The notes under the pieces: generated by a model | What the model saw: only the letters and a program-made list of their open reading frames with translations | Database searches by the model: none | Told to the model about the DNA's origin: nothing | Part shown: positions 17,801-26,770 of the stretch, piece after piece | Layout of the letters: every line of letters starts with the position of its first letter | Numbering within the stretch: the stretch's first letter is position 1 | Origin: Thermoplasmatales archaeon | Lineage (GTDB): Archaea > Thermoplasmatota > Thermoplasmata > Thermoplasmatales > Thermoplasmataceae | Direction of reading: 5' to 3' | DNA: 64,000 bases | NCBI GenBank assembly: GCA_016806715.1 | Contig: CP060531.1 | Location: 372,001 to 436,000, forward strand | Program-made: the position numbers and the translations under genes

Positions 17801-19465
17801 TTATAGTTTTTTCTTTTCGACCAGTCCGTAGTCTTTCACTGCCTTTTTTCTTGTTATTATCTCATTTTCAATGTCCTCAAGAACCTTATTTTTCGATCTT
17901 GATCTTGGATCCCCATATCCCCCACCGCCAGCAGTTTCAATAGTGATAATATCTCCGGGAAGAAGCTGTGTCGAAGACTTAACGGCAACCTTGGAATTTT
18001 TTCCATTCCTTTTGAGTGTTACACGAGTCTTAGATCCGTCCATCCCTCCATAAAGTCCCCAAGGAGCGAGTTTACCTCTTTCTGCTACCACCGTGAACGT
18101 GGTTTCGCTGAGTATCTCGAATGACCTGACTATTCCAGATCCTCCCCTGAATTCACCTGATCCGGAGCTATCTTGCCTGAATTCATACCTCCGGACTAAA
18201 ATTGGCATGGACAGTTCCACGTCCTCCACGGGAGTGTTCATAGTGTTCGTCATATTGGAGTGTATTGCATCTATCCCGTCCATACCTTTCCTTCCGCCTA
18301 GCCCGACTCCGATTGTCTCGTAGAAAGCCCATTGACCCTTGGAGGTCTTTCCTCCCATCATTATGTTGTTCATTGATCCTCCGGCAGCTGCTGGAACAAG
18401 GTCTGGATATACATTGAGGAACAACTTGAAAACGAGATCCGCATTTCTCTGACTCGTTTCGACGTTTCCACCGGAGACGGGAGCAGGATACTCAGGGTTC
18501 AACAGGGTCCCGACTGGCGCTGAAACCTCAACATCTCTGAATGTGCCATTGTTGACAGGTATATCCTCGCCTAACAGCGATCTCAGAACAAACTGGACTC
18601 CTGAAAGTGTGACGCCGAAGACCGCATTCAATGGGTATGGAACCTGTTTCACGGTTCCGGCGTAGTCTATGAAGATCTTCCCCCCTTTTATTTTCAGGCT
18701 GGCAGCCATTTTCAGCAGTTTTTCATCTGGTGACTCGAGAAAATCCTCCGCCTTGTATTCGCCTTCCTTAAGTGCAGATATCCTGTTGCCGACAATTCTC
18801 TGTGTGTAGTTGAATGACTCGTTGACAGAATCCTTGAAACTCTGCAATCCATATCTGTCTGCAAGCTGGATGACCCTCTTTTCACCTGTAAAATTAGCTG
18901 CCGCCTGGGCCCTGAGGTCACCAATTCTCTCCCTCGGAGTTCTTGTGTTGGAGCGAAAAAAAGAAAGAGTTTCATACACGAACTCGTTGTTTTTCATGAG
19001 AAAGGTTGGGTTTACGATCAAACCTTCCTCATAGAGAGATCTTGCATCTGAAGATATGCTTCCGGGTACCTTCCCACCGATATCTGAATGGTGCGCCTTA
19101 TTGGCAGAAAAAGCAATGAGCTTGCCGCTGTGGTATATCGGCCTTATAACCGTCACGTCGTTCAGGTGAGTGCCTGCAATATACGGGTTGTTCACGACAA
19201 TCATCGATCCTTCTTCCAGGTCTATTCCTTCTTTCTGGCAATATGAAAGCGTATTTGAGAGACCCCATGGCAAAGAACCGAGATGAACCGGAATGTGCTC
19301 GGCCTGAGCTATCAATCTCGCTTCTGTATCAAAGACCGCAGCAGAATGGTCCATCCTTTCTTTTATGTTTGGAGAATATGATGAGTTCCTCAGGGCAATA
19401 CCCATCTCTTCACTGGCATAGTAGAGAGAACTTCTCGTCAACTCCATTGTGATTGAATCTATCAA
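17801..19465 (-). CDS. hyuB: HyuB: hydantoinase/oxoprolinase beta-type subunit
   Basis: Large-family partner of HyuA in ATP-dependent N-methylhydantoinases, 5-oxoprolinases and acetone/acetophenone carboxylases. The N-terminal family features are visible: MERMD-type KERMDHSAAVFD near 35-46, VVNNPYIAGTHLNDVTVIRP near 90-110, and the His-rich KAHHSDIGGKVPGS near 123-136. Near the C-terminus GSGEFRGGSGIVR and TAGGGGYGDP are diagnostic. The length of 554 residues is normal. Its ATG overlaps the hyuA stop by four bases, indicating a coupled two-subunit enzyme. The true substrate (hydantoin, oxoproline or a ketone) cannot be read from sequence. Confidence 0.92.
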   Translation of the reverse strand: MIDSITMELTRSSLYYASEEMGIALRNSSYSPNIKERMDHSAAVFDTEARLIAQAEHIPVHLGSLPWGLSNTLSYCQKEGIDLEEGSMIVVNNPYIAGTHLNDVTVIRPIYHSGKLIAFSANKAHHSDIGGKVPGSISSDARSLYEEGLIVNPTFLMKNNEFVYETLSFFRSNTRTPRERIGDLRAQAAANFTGEKRVIQLADRYGLQSFKDSVNESFNYTQRIVGNRISALKEGEYKAEDFLESPDEKLLKMAASLKIKGGKIFIDYAGTVKQVPYPLNAVFGVTLSGVQFVLRSLLGEDIPVNNGTFRDVEVSAPVGTLLNPEYPAPVSGGNVETSQRNADLVFKLFLNVYPDLVPAAAGGSMNNIMMGGKTSKGQWAFYETIGVGLGGRKGMDGIDAIHSNMTNTMNTPVEDVELSMPILVRRYEFRQDSSGSGEFRGGSGIVRSFEILSETTFTVVAERGKLAPWGLYGGMDGSKTRVTLKRNGKNSKVAVKSSTQLLPGDIITIETAGGGGYGDPRSRSKNKVLEDIENEIITRKKAVKDYGLVEKKKL

Positions 19466-21483
19466 CTGGACACCTCCTTCTTCATCCTAATATTCCCGTA
19501 CTCGTCCAACCTGAAGCTCCAGTTCCTGTTCACTTTAGTCGTTGAGTCATACTCTTCTATTATACTGGGACCCTTTCCATGATCTCCGGGATGAAGCTTC
19601 TCCCTCACATACACCGGGATTTCCTCAAAGATGTCATCAAATGAGGCATTCCTGTAGTGATCGGGTCTTGCAGTGCCCTCTTCTGCCTGGAAGCGTGGAA
19701 TGGAGACTTTATCGACCTTAACCACTGCGTGCACTCTCAGATTTATTATCTCCAGCTGATCTGTGGACGAGTACCCGTAAAGCTCCTTGTGTTTGAGATC
19801 AAACTCTTTCCTGAGGTCCTTGCCTGGTTCGTATGGGAGTACTATTTCATAGGATTGACCAATGTACCTCATTTCCATAAGTTCCATCAGTTTCGAGGGT
19901 TTGAGCCCGTCAGTTTTGAGGTCTTCGATCGCTTTATCCTTGAGGGACTCAAACTCTTTCGCGACATCTAGGTTTGTGGTCATAACCGGTGATGAGAACA
20001 CTCTGACCATGTCCCCGGTCAAAAGACCATATGCCGAAAACAGCCCCGGGTGCTGCGGAATCACGAGGTAGGAGATGTGGAGGTCATCAGCCATATCACA
20101 GGCATGCAGTGGTCCGGCACCGCCAAACGCCAACATGGTAAAGTCTCTCGGGTCCCTTCCACGCTCAACACTAACTATCGAAAGAATCTTTGCCATGGAG
20201 TTGTTTATCAACTTGAGAATGCCTTCTGCAGTGTCGTTAACGCCCATCCCTAACTTACTGGAGAGTTCAGTTACCGCTTGAGAAGCAAGGTCTCTATATA
20301 CCTTCATGCTACCAGCCAGTAGATATTCTGGATTTATGTGACCCAGCAAGATATGAGCATCCGTGATTGTCGCAAGTTCCCCTCCCCGTCCATAAGCCGC
20401 AGGTCCTGGCTCGGAACCAGCACTCTGTGGGCCGACCCTTAGGATTCCACCTTCATCAACCCAAGCTATTGTTCCTCCTCCTGCACTCGCCTCTGCCAGA
20501 TCGATAAATGGATGACGCACGGCATACCCGCTCCCCTTAATTGATCTCCCGCTGTGAGTCTTGCCCGCAGCTTCAAACTCGTATGCCACATCTGGATTTC
20601 CGTCGATGACTGTGCCTGCCTTGGCAGTTGTTCCCCCCATATCAAAAGTGATTACCCTTCCGAGTGATAGCGTGTTAGCGAGATACCTAGATGCAAGAAC
20701 ACCGGCTGCGGGTCCCGACTCTATTATAGAGACAGGATACTCTGATGCGAATCTTACCGTGTCGAGCCCACCTCCGGAGTTCATCACATATAAAGGAGAA
20801 TTGTAACCTGCATTCTTAAGCTCGTCTTTCAGCTGTTCAAGATAATGCGATACAATAGGCGATAGGGAAGCATTGACGACTGTTGTACTTGTACGTTCAT
20901 ACTCCCTGTATTCCGGATTAACCCTGCTTGAGATGCTGATATGACCGTAAAAAGTCTTCCTGAGAACCTGTTCCGCCTGAATCTCGTGTTCAGCGTTCCT
21001 ATATGAATTTATAAAAGATATGGCAACGGACTCAACGTCTTTCTGTTTGATTTTCTTGGAAAACGATTCGACTTCAGTTTTATCCAGCTTTTCGATCTCG
21101 TCCCCTGACGCACCAATTCGCTCATTGACAGTGAACCTCATCGCTCTTTTCACGAGGGGTTCAGGGCGGGAATTGTATAGATTGTATATTTCAGCCCTCC
21201 TTTGTCTCCCAATTTCAAGTACGTCTCTGAAACCTTCAGTTGTGAGAAGGGCAATTCTCGGCAATCCCTTCCTGGTCAACAGTGCATTAGTAGCTATTGT
21301 TGTGGCGTGAAAAATAAGTTCAGTTTGAGTTGCCAGATCCTTTCTCTTTCCCAAGGCTCCGATGACTGCTTTCTTCGGGTCCTGTGGAGTTGTGGGAACC
21401 TTGATTCCCTCAAACTGAGCAGTTTTCGTATCGTAAATAACGAGATCAGTGAAGGTCCCTCCAATGTCTATCCCGATCAGCAT
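19462..21483 (-). CDS. hyuA: HyuA: hydantoinase/oxoprolinase ATPase subunit
   Basis: ATP-binding subunit of the same enzyme, with the actin/sugar-kinase fold. Phosphate-binding loops are IGIDIGGTFTDLV at 3-15 and VITFDMGGTTAKAG near 273-286. IIESGPAAGVLASRYL near 252 and AFGGAGPLHACDMA near 440 are family signatures. The length of 673 residues is typical of N-methylhydantoinase A. The gene starts within one base of the MFS transporter stop and overlaps hyuB, so importer and enzyme are produced together. ATP-driven ring opening of hydantoins gives N-carbamoyl amino acids, which agrees with an amino-acid-type oxidase nearby, but a carboxylase or oxoprolinase role is equally open. Confidence 0.92.
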   Translation of the reverse strand: MLIGIDIGGTFTDLVIYDTKTAQFEGIKVPTTPQDPKKAVIGALGKRKDLATQTELIFHATTIATNALLTRKGLPRIALLTTEGFRDVLEIGRQRRAEIYNLYNSRPEPLVKRAMRFTVNERIGASGDEIEKLDKTEVESFSKKIKQKDVESVAISFINSYRNAEHEIQAEQVLRKTFYGHISISSRVNPEYREYERTSTTVVNASLSPIVSHYLEQLKDELKNAGYNSPLYVMNSGGGLDTVRFASEYPVSIIESGPAAGVLASRYLANTLSLGRVITFDMGGTTAKAGTVIDGNPDVAYEFEAAGKTHSGRSIKGSGYAVRHPFIDLAEASAGGGTIAWVDEGGILRVGPQSAGSEPGPAAYGRGGELATITDAHILLGHINPEYLLAGSMKVYRDLASQAVTELSSKLGMGVNDTAEGILKLINNSMAKILSIVSVERGRDPRDFTMLAFGGAGPLHACDMADDLHISYLVIPQHPGLFSAYGLLTGDMVRVFSSPVMTTNLDVAKEFESLKDKAIEDLKTDGLKPSKLMELMEMRYIGQSYEIVLPYEPGKDLRKEFDLKHKELYGYSSTDQLEIINLRVHAVVKVDKVSIPRFQAEEGTARPDHYRNASFDDIFEEIPVYVREKLHPGDHGKGPSIIEEYDSTTKVNRNWSFRLDEYGNIRMKKEVSS

Positions 21484-22754
21484 TATTTATCATTCCTATT
21501 TTTCTCACCTTCTAAGTCGACATCCTTGGTTTCCTTTATCTTGAGGGCCGATCCAATGGCCAGTACCGAAAATATCAGACCATAGACTGGATACAGGAAT
21601 TCGGATATGGCACCAAGGGCTAGCGAAGCATACGGTGCAGGTCCTGCAACGTAAGCGTTTGCAAACTGGTAAGCAAATGAGTTTCCCGTGTACCGGACAT
21701 TCGTTGGGAATATCTCTGAAATGATGTCTCCTTCCGATGTGTACCCTATTCCGTGTGAAACTCCGTAAAGCAACAGGAAAATTATCAGAAGCCCTGCTCC
21801 TCTCAGGAATATTGACGGGAACACGATCACTATAAACACCAGGTTCGCAACAATAGCCATTACCCTTCTTCCAACCTTATCGGATATTATACCTCCAATG
21901 AAGACAAAGAGTATCTCGGCGAGGCCAAACCCAATGATTGCAATTTGAGCAAAGTGAACCGTAACAATGTTTTCTACCTCATACAGTGATGGGATCAATG
22001 TAATTCCAACATAGTAAATTGTTCCGGATGATGCCACTATCAGCGTGCTCAGAAGAAGGTTTAACTTATGTTGTTTGAATAATCCTGAAATAGGATATTT
22101 CTGAATCTCTTTTTCCTTTTTTGCGGCTTCGAATATAGGTGTCTCTGGAATTCTTAGCCTTATGAAAACCCCTATAACAAGAACAAAAAAAGCAAGTAGA
22201 TATGGAATTCTCCAGCCCCAGGCATACATCGCTGAAGATGGTAGAATTGATGTAAGTATCAGGAATGCAACTGCGCCAAGTATCAGCCCAATTCCCACTG
22301 TGCTCTGAACAAATGAGCCCCAAAGGCCCCTCTTCTTCTTGAAGTTTTCCAGTGTAAGGAGCATTGCGCCTCCCCATTCCCCTCCAAGACCGAATCCAAG
22401 CAGAAGCCTCAGTATTATAAGAAGTATTATTGCTGAAACCCCGGATTGGGCATACGTTGGCAGCACTCCAACAAATCCTGTTGATAGACCGGATATGATC
22501 AGCGTCAAGATCAACATCCTCTTTCTACCTATCTTATCACCGTAATGCCCAAAAACCACAGCACCGACCGGCCTCATGAAGAACCCGATGGCAAACACGA
22601 AAAGGACTGACGCAATTGCGGTTAGGGCATTAGTCTTTGGAAGAAAAGCAGCCCCGATATATACCGCGCCGGAACTAAAAAGAAAGATGCCATACCATTC
22701 TAATATGGTTCCGATCATTGCAGCCGATATCACCGTTCTCTGTACCTTTTCCAT
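21483..22754 (-). CDS. MFS importer of the metabolite:H+ symporter type
   Basis: Twelve-helix major facilitator protein like ProP, ShiA and other metabolite:proton symporters. The loop between helices 2 and 3 reads GHYGDKIGRKRML, and the matching loop in the second half reads GGIISDKVGRRVM. LLLGFGLGGEWGGAMLL is the family's helix-4 region and RIPETPIF the central-loop start. The ATG at 22754 gives 423 residues and follows a TATA-like box; the longer open frame to 22949 adds 65 residues unlike any transporter N-terminus. It leads the operon MFS-hyuA-hyuB-TPP enzyme and most likely brings in the substrate, probably a small zwitterion or organic acid. Confidence 0.88.
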   Translation of the reverse strand: MEKVQRTVISAAMIGTILEWYGIFLFSSGAVYIGAAFLPKTNALTAIASVLFVFAIGFFMRPVGAVVFGHYGDKIGRKRMLILTLIISGLSTGFVGVLPTYAQSGVSAIILLIILRLLLGFGLGGEWGGAMLLTLENFKKKRGLWGSFVQSTVGIGLILGAVAFLILTSILPSSAMYAWGWRIPYLLAFFVLVIGVFIRLRIPETPIFEAAKKEKEIQKYPISGLFKQHKLNLLLSTLIVASSGTIYYVGITLIPSLYEVENIVTVHFAQIAIIGFGLAEILFVFIGGIISDKVGRRVMAIVANLVFIVIVFPSIFLRGAGLLIIFLLLYGVSHGIGYTSEGDIISEIFPTNVRYTGNSFAYQFANAYVAGPAPYASLALGAISEFLYPVYGLIFSVLAIGSALKIKETKDVDLEGEKNRNDK

Positions 22755-23294
22755 GAAAAAAAATAAAAGGTATGAGTTAATAAATACATCCAATGAAATA
22801 TAGGGGTAGTCGTTTAAATACAGCGGGAACGCCGTGTATAATACGCTTAAAGGCCAAGAAGACACCAGTGTAGAAACAAGTGGGTAGAAATACTCATAGT
22901 TCGCAATAAAAAATAAGTTGTTTCCAAACACTCCCAGAATGAATGCCACTGATTCTTAGAGTGTCCGAAAACCAGTTATGTCTGTAGGGGATGCGTCTAA
23001 ACCGGTATAGTGTGATATACCCGTATAAGTATGGGACATCTTGTAAAATATCATTCAGCCCTACCAACCAGATTAACTTCATCACGAATATTGTTCAATG
23101 TTGCCCCCAAGATCAATGGTATTTGTATAGCTGAGCGGCCATTGCCTTTCCAACTCGTGTTACAGGGATTTTTTACACACTTAGAATAGTTATTCAATTG
23201 CTAGTTGCCACGTGATCACAAGCATTCTATTTATTAGATAAATTTGATTCAAAACACAGAATTTTCGGCTCCAGCTGGAATATGAAGGAAGGAG
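22755..23294. other. Intergenic stretch between MFS gene and IS630 remnant
   Basis: About 540 AT-rich bases. The part next to the MFS gene holds its promoter. A weak leftward open stretch continues the MFS frame to 22949 but does not look coding. No RNA gene or repeat was recognised. The N-terminal helix-turn-helix part expected for an IS630 transposase is not readable in 23160-23294. Confidence 0.4.
22776..22785 (-). promoter_or_regulatory. TATA-like box of the MFS-hyuAB operon
   Basis: On the minus strand ATTTATTAAC is centred about 27 bases before the ATG at 22754. It fixes the transporter start and implies a leaderless mRNA for the catabolic operon. Confidence 0.5.
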
Positions 23295-23923
23295 GTGCTG
23301 GAAGCAATATTGATAGAAACCAATACCTTAACTATTTTAAGAGATGCCACAAAAGACCGTGTCGTAGCGATATTACTGCGGTGCTATACAAGTGCAATGA
23401 CTGCACTTCTTCGTGAGAGAAAATTCCTTGTATTCATGGATGAGTGCCATTTCTATCAACACGGCACAAGGATAAGGACATGGTACCCAGCTGAAGATGC
23501 AGACCCAGCAGTGCTGCAGGAACCAAACAGAAAAAGAATAAGCGTTTTCGGGGCTGTGAGCATAAAGGACAGCAGACTTGTAACAGAAATCATGGAAAAG
23601 TACAATGCACCCATATTCCTGGAGTTCCCTTCCCTTGTGTGAGCAAGATTCCCGGACAGTATACTTGCACTGGACAATACACTGTATCACCACGCATGTC
23701 TAATCACAGATTATGCATTTCTCACTAATATTGATGTGATATTTCTTCCCCAGTACCCGCCGTAACTGAACCTCATAGAAAGGGTGTGGAAGCTTGTAAA
23801 GAAGCAGGCAACGCACAACAGGAATTTCGGTTGCTGAATGAGCGAAAGAATGCCATTTTTGAAGAATTCAGTAAACTTTCCATGCCAAATGAGGAGTTGA
23901 GAAAACTATGCGTAATCAATTAA
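23295..23923 (+). pseudogene. IS630-family transposase, broken
   Basis: DDE transposase of the IS630/Tc1-mariner type. The three catalytic regions remain: VFMDECHFYQHGTRIRTWYP, LALDNTLYHHA, and NLIERVWKLVKKQ. It is interrupted by TGA at about 23640, by TAA at about 23763 (in QYPP-stop-LNLIERVW, one base from a CAA Gln codon), and by a frameshift near 23822, after which the frame reads EFRLLNERKNAIFEEFSKL to the stop at 23921. The N-terminal DNA-binding domain is missing. No intact terminal repeats were recognised, so the copy is dead. Confidence 0.85.
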
Positions 23924-24508
23924 GTCGCCATGTATAATTGTTCTCTACACTTTCATGTGGGTTGAGAACTAATCGGGGACGGGTAACCGACTGAAAAAAA
24001 TTCCATATTGGAGTATAAGGAGCGGGATATTCTGGTGATAGGCAGGTACCAACAACTCAATGTGTTCCGGAATAGCTGGAATGTTCGAGATGTTACTACC
24101 CACATTAAAGCTTGATGAGCCCGTATAATTTCATTCAGGAAATTCTTTCCACGGAATAGATGTGATGGCGCATATCCCCTGGATCATGGCGAACGCTTCG
24201 GGGATTGCGTTTTTGACGCTTAGCCTGACCTATTTTGCCTGTGTTTTACGGTAGGTCACCAACCCCATACACATCCATCTTCTCTTGCGCAGAAGACTTC
24301 ATTATGTTCATCGCTTTCCCGCACCTTTGTCCAAATTCCAAGGAATTGGACTAATGCAGTTATGCAGAAAAGCTCCCAGATAACAAATATCTGCATGATA
24401 TAAAAAAAAATTGCGTATGCTGACGTTGTTTTTACAGACCCGCCGTAATGTTCTATTTCGCTTTCAAGGCTAATTCCATGCACGCTATGAATACGTATGG
24501 TTATCGTT
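23924..24508. other. Debris between transposon remnants
   Basis: No intact gene. On the plus strand, after a TAA, a fragment reads MAHIPWIMANASGIAF then LTLSLTYFACVLR (about 24160-24250), which looks like a membrane segment of a lost transporter. On the minus strand 24256-24483 has an open hydrophobic stretch (YAIFFYIMQIFVIWELFCI) without a recognisable family. Both are too short to assign. They are probably remains of genes broken by insertion. Confidence 0.35.
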
Positions 24509-24580
24509 TTACCTGACCATATTGAACAGATTGTGCCACAGGCCTGAGCAGAATAGTGCGTTATCTATTCTGTCATCCCT
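24509..24580 (-). pseudogene. Second IS4-type transposase tail
   Basis: Reads RDDRIDNALFCSGLWHNLFN followed by MVR and stop, the same C-terminal end as the remnant at 10348-10608. At the DNA level about 50 bases are nearly identical between the two (from the segment beginning CACAGGCCTGAGCAG). Here the Trp codon is intact. Sequence upstream of the first Arg no longer matches, so the copy is cut. The two tails show that one IS family once flanked this island. Confidence 0.7.
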
Positions 24581-24599
24581 CTCCTTCCCGGGATGATCC

Positions 24600-24854
24600 A
24601 TGGATAACCATGTAACAATGGTGAGAAAACTGGAGCTTGAGACAGGCATTCTGATACTGTCAGAGGATGAGATAGAGGGATTCCTGGAGAGGACAGTTAC
24701 ACCCATAGAAATGTCTGGGAAGGCAGACAATCCCAGGAGATACATCGGCAGGAGAGTCTACGTTATAATTACGAAAAACGAAGGACCTTCAGGTCGGACA
24801 GAAAAAAGGAATAGTGTCCCCCACTCGTCATTTCATGCTGACTCCAGAGGATAA
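24600..24854 (+). CDS. DUF2080-like transposon-encoded small protein
   Basis: An 84-residue product whose centre, IEGFLERTVTPI followed by RRYIGRRVYVIITKNE, resembles the short AbrB-like DUF2080 proteins often encoded in archaeal transposons, which share a VTP...(K/R)(K/R)YIG(K/R)xVxVxI pattern. The usual glycine/lysine turn between the two parts is altered here (MSGKADNP), and the last 25 residues look like readthrough into non-coding DNA. Its place beside transposase remnants agrees with a transposon origin. Expression is doubtful; it may be a pseudogene with a still open frame. Confidence 0.5.
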   Translation: MDNHVTMVRKLELETGILILSEDEIEGFLERTVTPIEMSGKADNPRRYIGRRVYVIITKNEGPSGRTEKRNSVPHSSFHADSRG

Positions 24855-24934
24855 TTAATTTGAGCAGCCCAATGGCGAATTTATACCAATAGTTTCGCTC
24901 CCTCCGGCAGCATGCGAAAAATGCGACGGTGAAT

Positions 24935-24944
24935 AATTATTATA
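24935..24944 (+). promoter_or_regulatory. TATA-like box of serS
   Basis: AATTATTATA lies about 26 bases before the ATG at 24966, giving a leaderless mRNA. It favours 24966 over the in-frame GTG at 24963. Confidence 0.5.
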
Positions 24945-24965
24945 CTGTCAAACATTTGCACTGTG

Positions 24966-26300
24966 ATGATAGATGTAAAGCTCCTGAGGGAGAACCCGCA
25001 GATGTTCTATGATTCCTGCAGGAAGAGGTTTTTCGACACCTCTATACTGGACAGATTTTTCGCGCTTGACCAGTCGTGGCGTGATATGCTGAAAGAGATA
25101 AATGATCTCAAGCACGAGAAGAACCAGCTCACTGAGGCTATATCCAGGGGCGTTAAGGGCAAGCTGGACGTGGAGAGCGAAAAAAGCAGGGTCAAGGGGC
25201 TTAACGTAACTATATCTGAACTTGAGGCAAAACAGAAGGAAATATCAGAAGAGAGGGACGGTGTGTTGAGGCTTATCCCTAACCTGCTGTATAGAGATGT
25301 ACCCGTATGCAGAGGGGATGAAAACAACGCACTGGTTAAATACGTCGGACACGCAAGGGTATACAGGGATGATGTTGGCACATTCCTCAGAGACTCCGGC
25401 AATTCCAGTGACTATGAGGTGATTGAATCAAAACCTGCGAGTCACGTTGACATGATACGGGATCTTGATCTCGTTGACCTGGATCGGGCAGGGAAGATAT
25501 CCGGTGCAAGATTCTTCTTCATAAAGAACAGGTTGTTCAAGATAGAGCAGGCATTGATAAACTATGCAACAGACTTCCTTGCGGAGAGAGGATTCACGGT
25601 GCTTGAGCCACCCCTCATGATAAACTATGAGTCCATGGCTGGAGCCACAGACATCGAAACCTTCAAGGACTCTCTGTACAAGATAGAGGGAGAGGATCTT
25701 TACCTCATCGCAACATCAGAGCATGCAATAGCTGCGATGCTCAAGGATGAAATTCTTGGAGAGGATGAACTTCCGTCAAGGGTCGCAGGCGCATCACAGT
25801 GCTTCAGGAGAGAGGCAGGGGCACACGGAAAGGACACGAAGGGAATATTCAGGGTTCACCAGTTCAACAAGGTCGAGCAGTTCATATTCTGTAAGCCTGA
25901 GGATTCATGGGATTACTTTGCAGAAATCCTGGCAAACAGCGAGAAAATATACCAGAACCTGGGAATACCCTACCGCGTAGTTAACGTCTGTTCAGGGGAG
26001 CTTGGTTATCTTGCAGAGAAGAAATATGACATGGAGGCATGGTTCCCGTCGCAGGGTAAATTCAGGGAAATAGTTTCCATTTCAAATGACACGGATTACC
26101 AGGCCAGGTCACTGGGAATAAAGTACAGGACAAAAGACGGAAACAGGTATGTTAACACACTCAACGGGACCGCCATAGCAACAAAGAGGATACTTGTCGC
26201 GATAATGGAAAATTTCCAGTATGATGACGGAAAGGCATTCAAGGTACCGGATGCTCTTGTCCCATACACAGGATTCGACAGTGTCAGCAATCAGGCTTGA
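24966..26300 (+). CDS. serS: Seryl-tRNA synthetase (bacterial/eukaryal-like type)
   Basis: Class II synthetase charging tRNA-Ser. The N-terminal roughly 100 residues form the long coiled-coil arm that grips the tRNA (INDLKHEKNQLTEAI onward). The catalytic core has motif 2 in CFRREAGAHGKDTKGIFRVH and motif 3 near the C-terminus in LNGTAIATKRILVAIMEN. The length of 444 residues is normal for the common SerRS, not the rare methanogen type. The start is the ATG at 24966. It marks the return to core chromosome after the mobile-element region. Confidence 0.95.
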   Translation: MIDVKLLRENPQMFYDSCRKRFFDTSILDRFFALDQSWRDMLKEINDLKHEKNQLTEAISRGVKGKLDVESEKSRVKGLNVTISELEAKQKEISEERDGVLRLIPNLLYRDVPVCRGDENNALVKYVGHARVYRDDVGTFLRDSGNSSDYEVIESKPASHVDMIRDLDLVDLDRAGKISGARFFFIKNRLFKIEQALINYATDFLAERGFTVLEPPLMINYESMAGATDIETFKDSLYKIEGEDLYLIATSEHAIAAMLKDEILGEDELPSRVAGASQCFRREAGAHGKDTKGIFRVHQFNKVEQFIFCKPEDSWDYFAEILANSEKIYQNLGIPYRVVNVCSGELGYLAEKKYDMEAWFPSQGKFREIVSISNDTDYQARSLGIKYRTKDGNRYVNTLNGTAIATKRILVAIMENFQYDDGKAFKVPDALVPYTGFDSVSNQA

Positions 26301-26318
26301 ATTGTGTACAAGAATCCC

Positions 26319-26591
26319 TCAATTTCTCTTCACAGAGATTTTTAGCTGATGGCTTCTGGGAAATTCCCTGTCTGCTATATCCCTGATCAACTTTGGCAGA
26401 TCAGTTTCATTGCAGGAAAAGGACCTGTGATCAAAGCCATCTTCCACAACCTCGACCTGTTCCGCGCTGGCCAGCCTGACCACCACTGCCCGGTCTTTCT
26501 TGAAGCTGAGAATTTTTATCTCAAGGGGCGGCTTATTTTTTCCTATAAGGCCGGAAACGACCCTTGCGATGTTATTCCTTGGCGCGATCAT
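26319..26591 (-). CDS. Small conserved-looking protein, unknown
   Basis: A 90-residue, basic, mixed alpha/beta product: PPLEIKILSFKKDRAVVVRL, then VEVVEDGFDHRSFSC, and a C-terminal strand LKISVKRN. No known domain is recognised. It is preferred over the overlapping 138-residue plus-strand frame because its composition (alternating hydrophobic strands, Lys/Glu/Asp-rich) is protein-like, whereas the plus-strand frame is Cys/Trp/His-rich and has no promoter. It is transcribed away from uppS and ends 19 bases from the serS stop. Function is unknown. Confidence 0.55.
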   Translation of the reverse strand: MIAPRNNIARVVSGLIGKNKPPLEIKILSFKKDRAVVVRLASAEQVEVVEDGFDHRSFSCNETDLPKLIRDIADREFPRSHQLKISVKRN

Positions 26592-26770
26592 TGCAAGTTA
26601 TCATTCCTGCCCTGTATAAAAGGGGTTCCCAACTCTGCCACAGGATGGATGCGATTCGGTAATTGTGAAGCATTAAAGTATGGCTACCAGCATTACTCCT
26701 TCAACTATTTTGTAAAGTTGTCAAAAAGGAAAAATTTGATTCGTCGTGTTGTAATACCGGTATAACATAA

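Noticed and set aside
22755-22949. A 65-residue N-terminal extension of the MFS transporter
   Set aside because: A TATA-like box lies inside the extension 27 bases before the ATG at 22754, and the extra residues do not resemble a transporter N-terminus.
26349-26765. A 138-codon plus-strand frame opposite the small unknown gene
   Set aside because: Composition is unlike the other proteins (many Cys, Trp, His), and the minus-strand frame at 26319-26591 is more protein-like.
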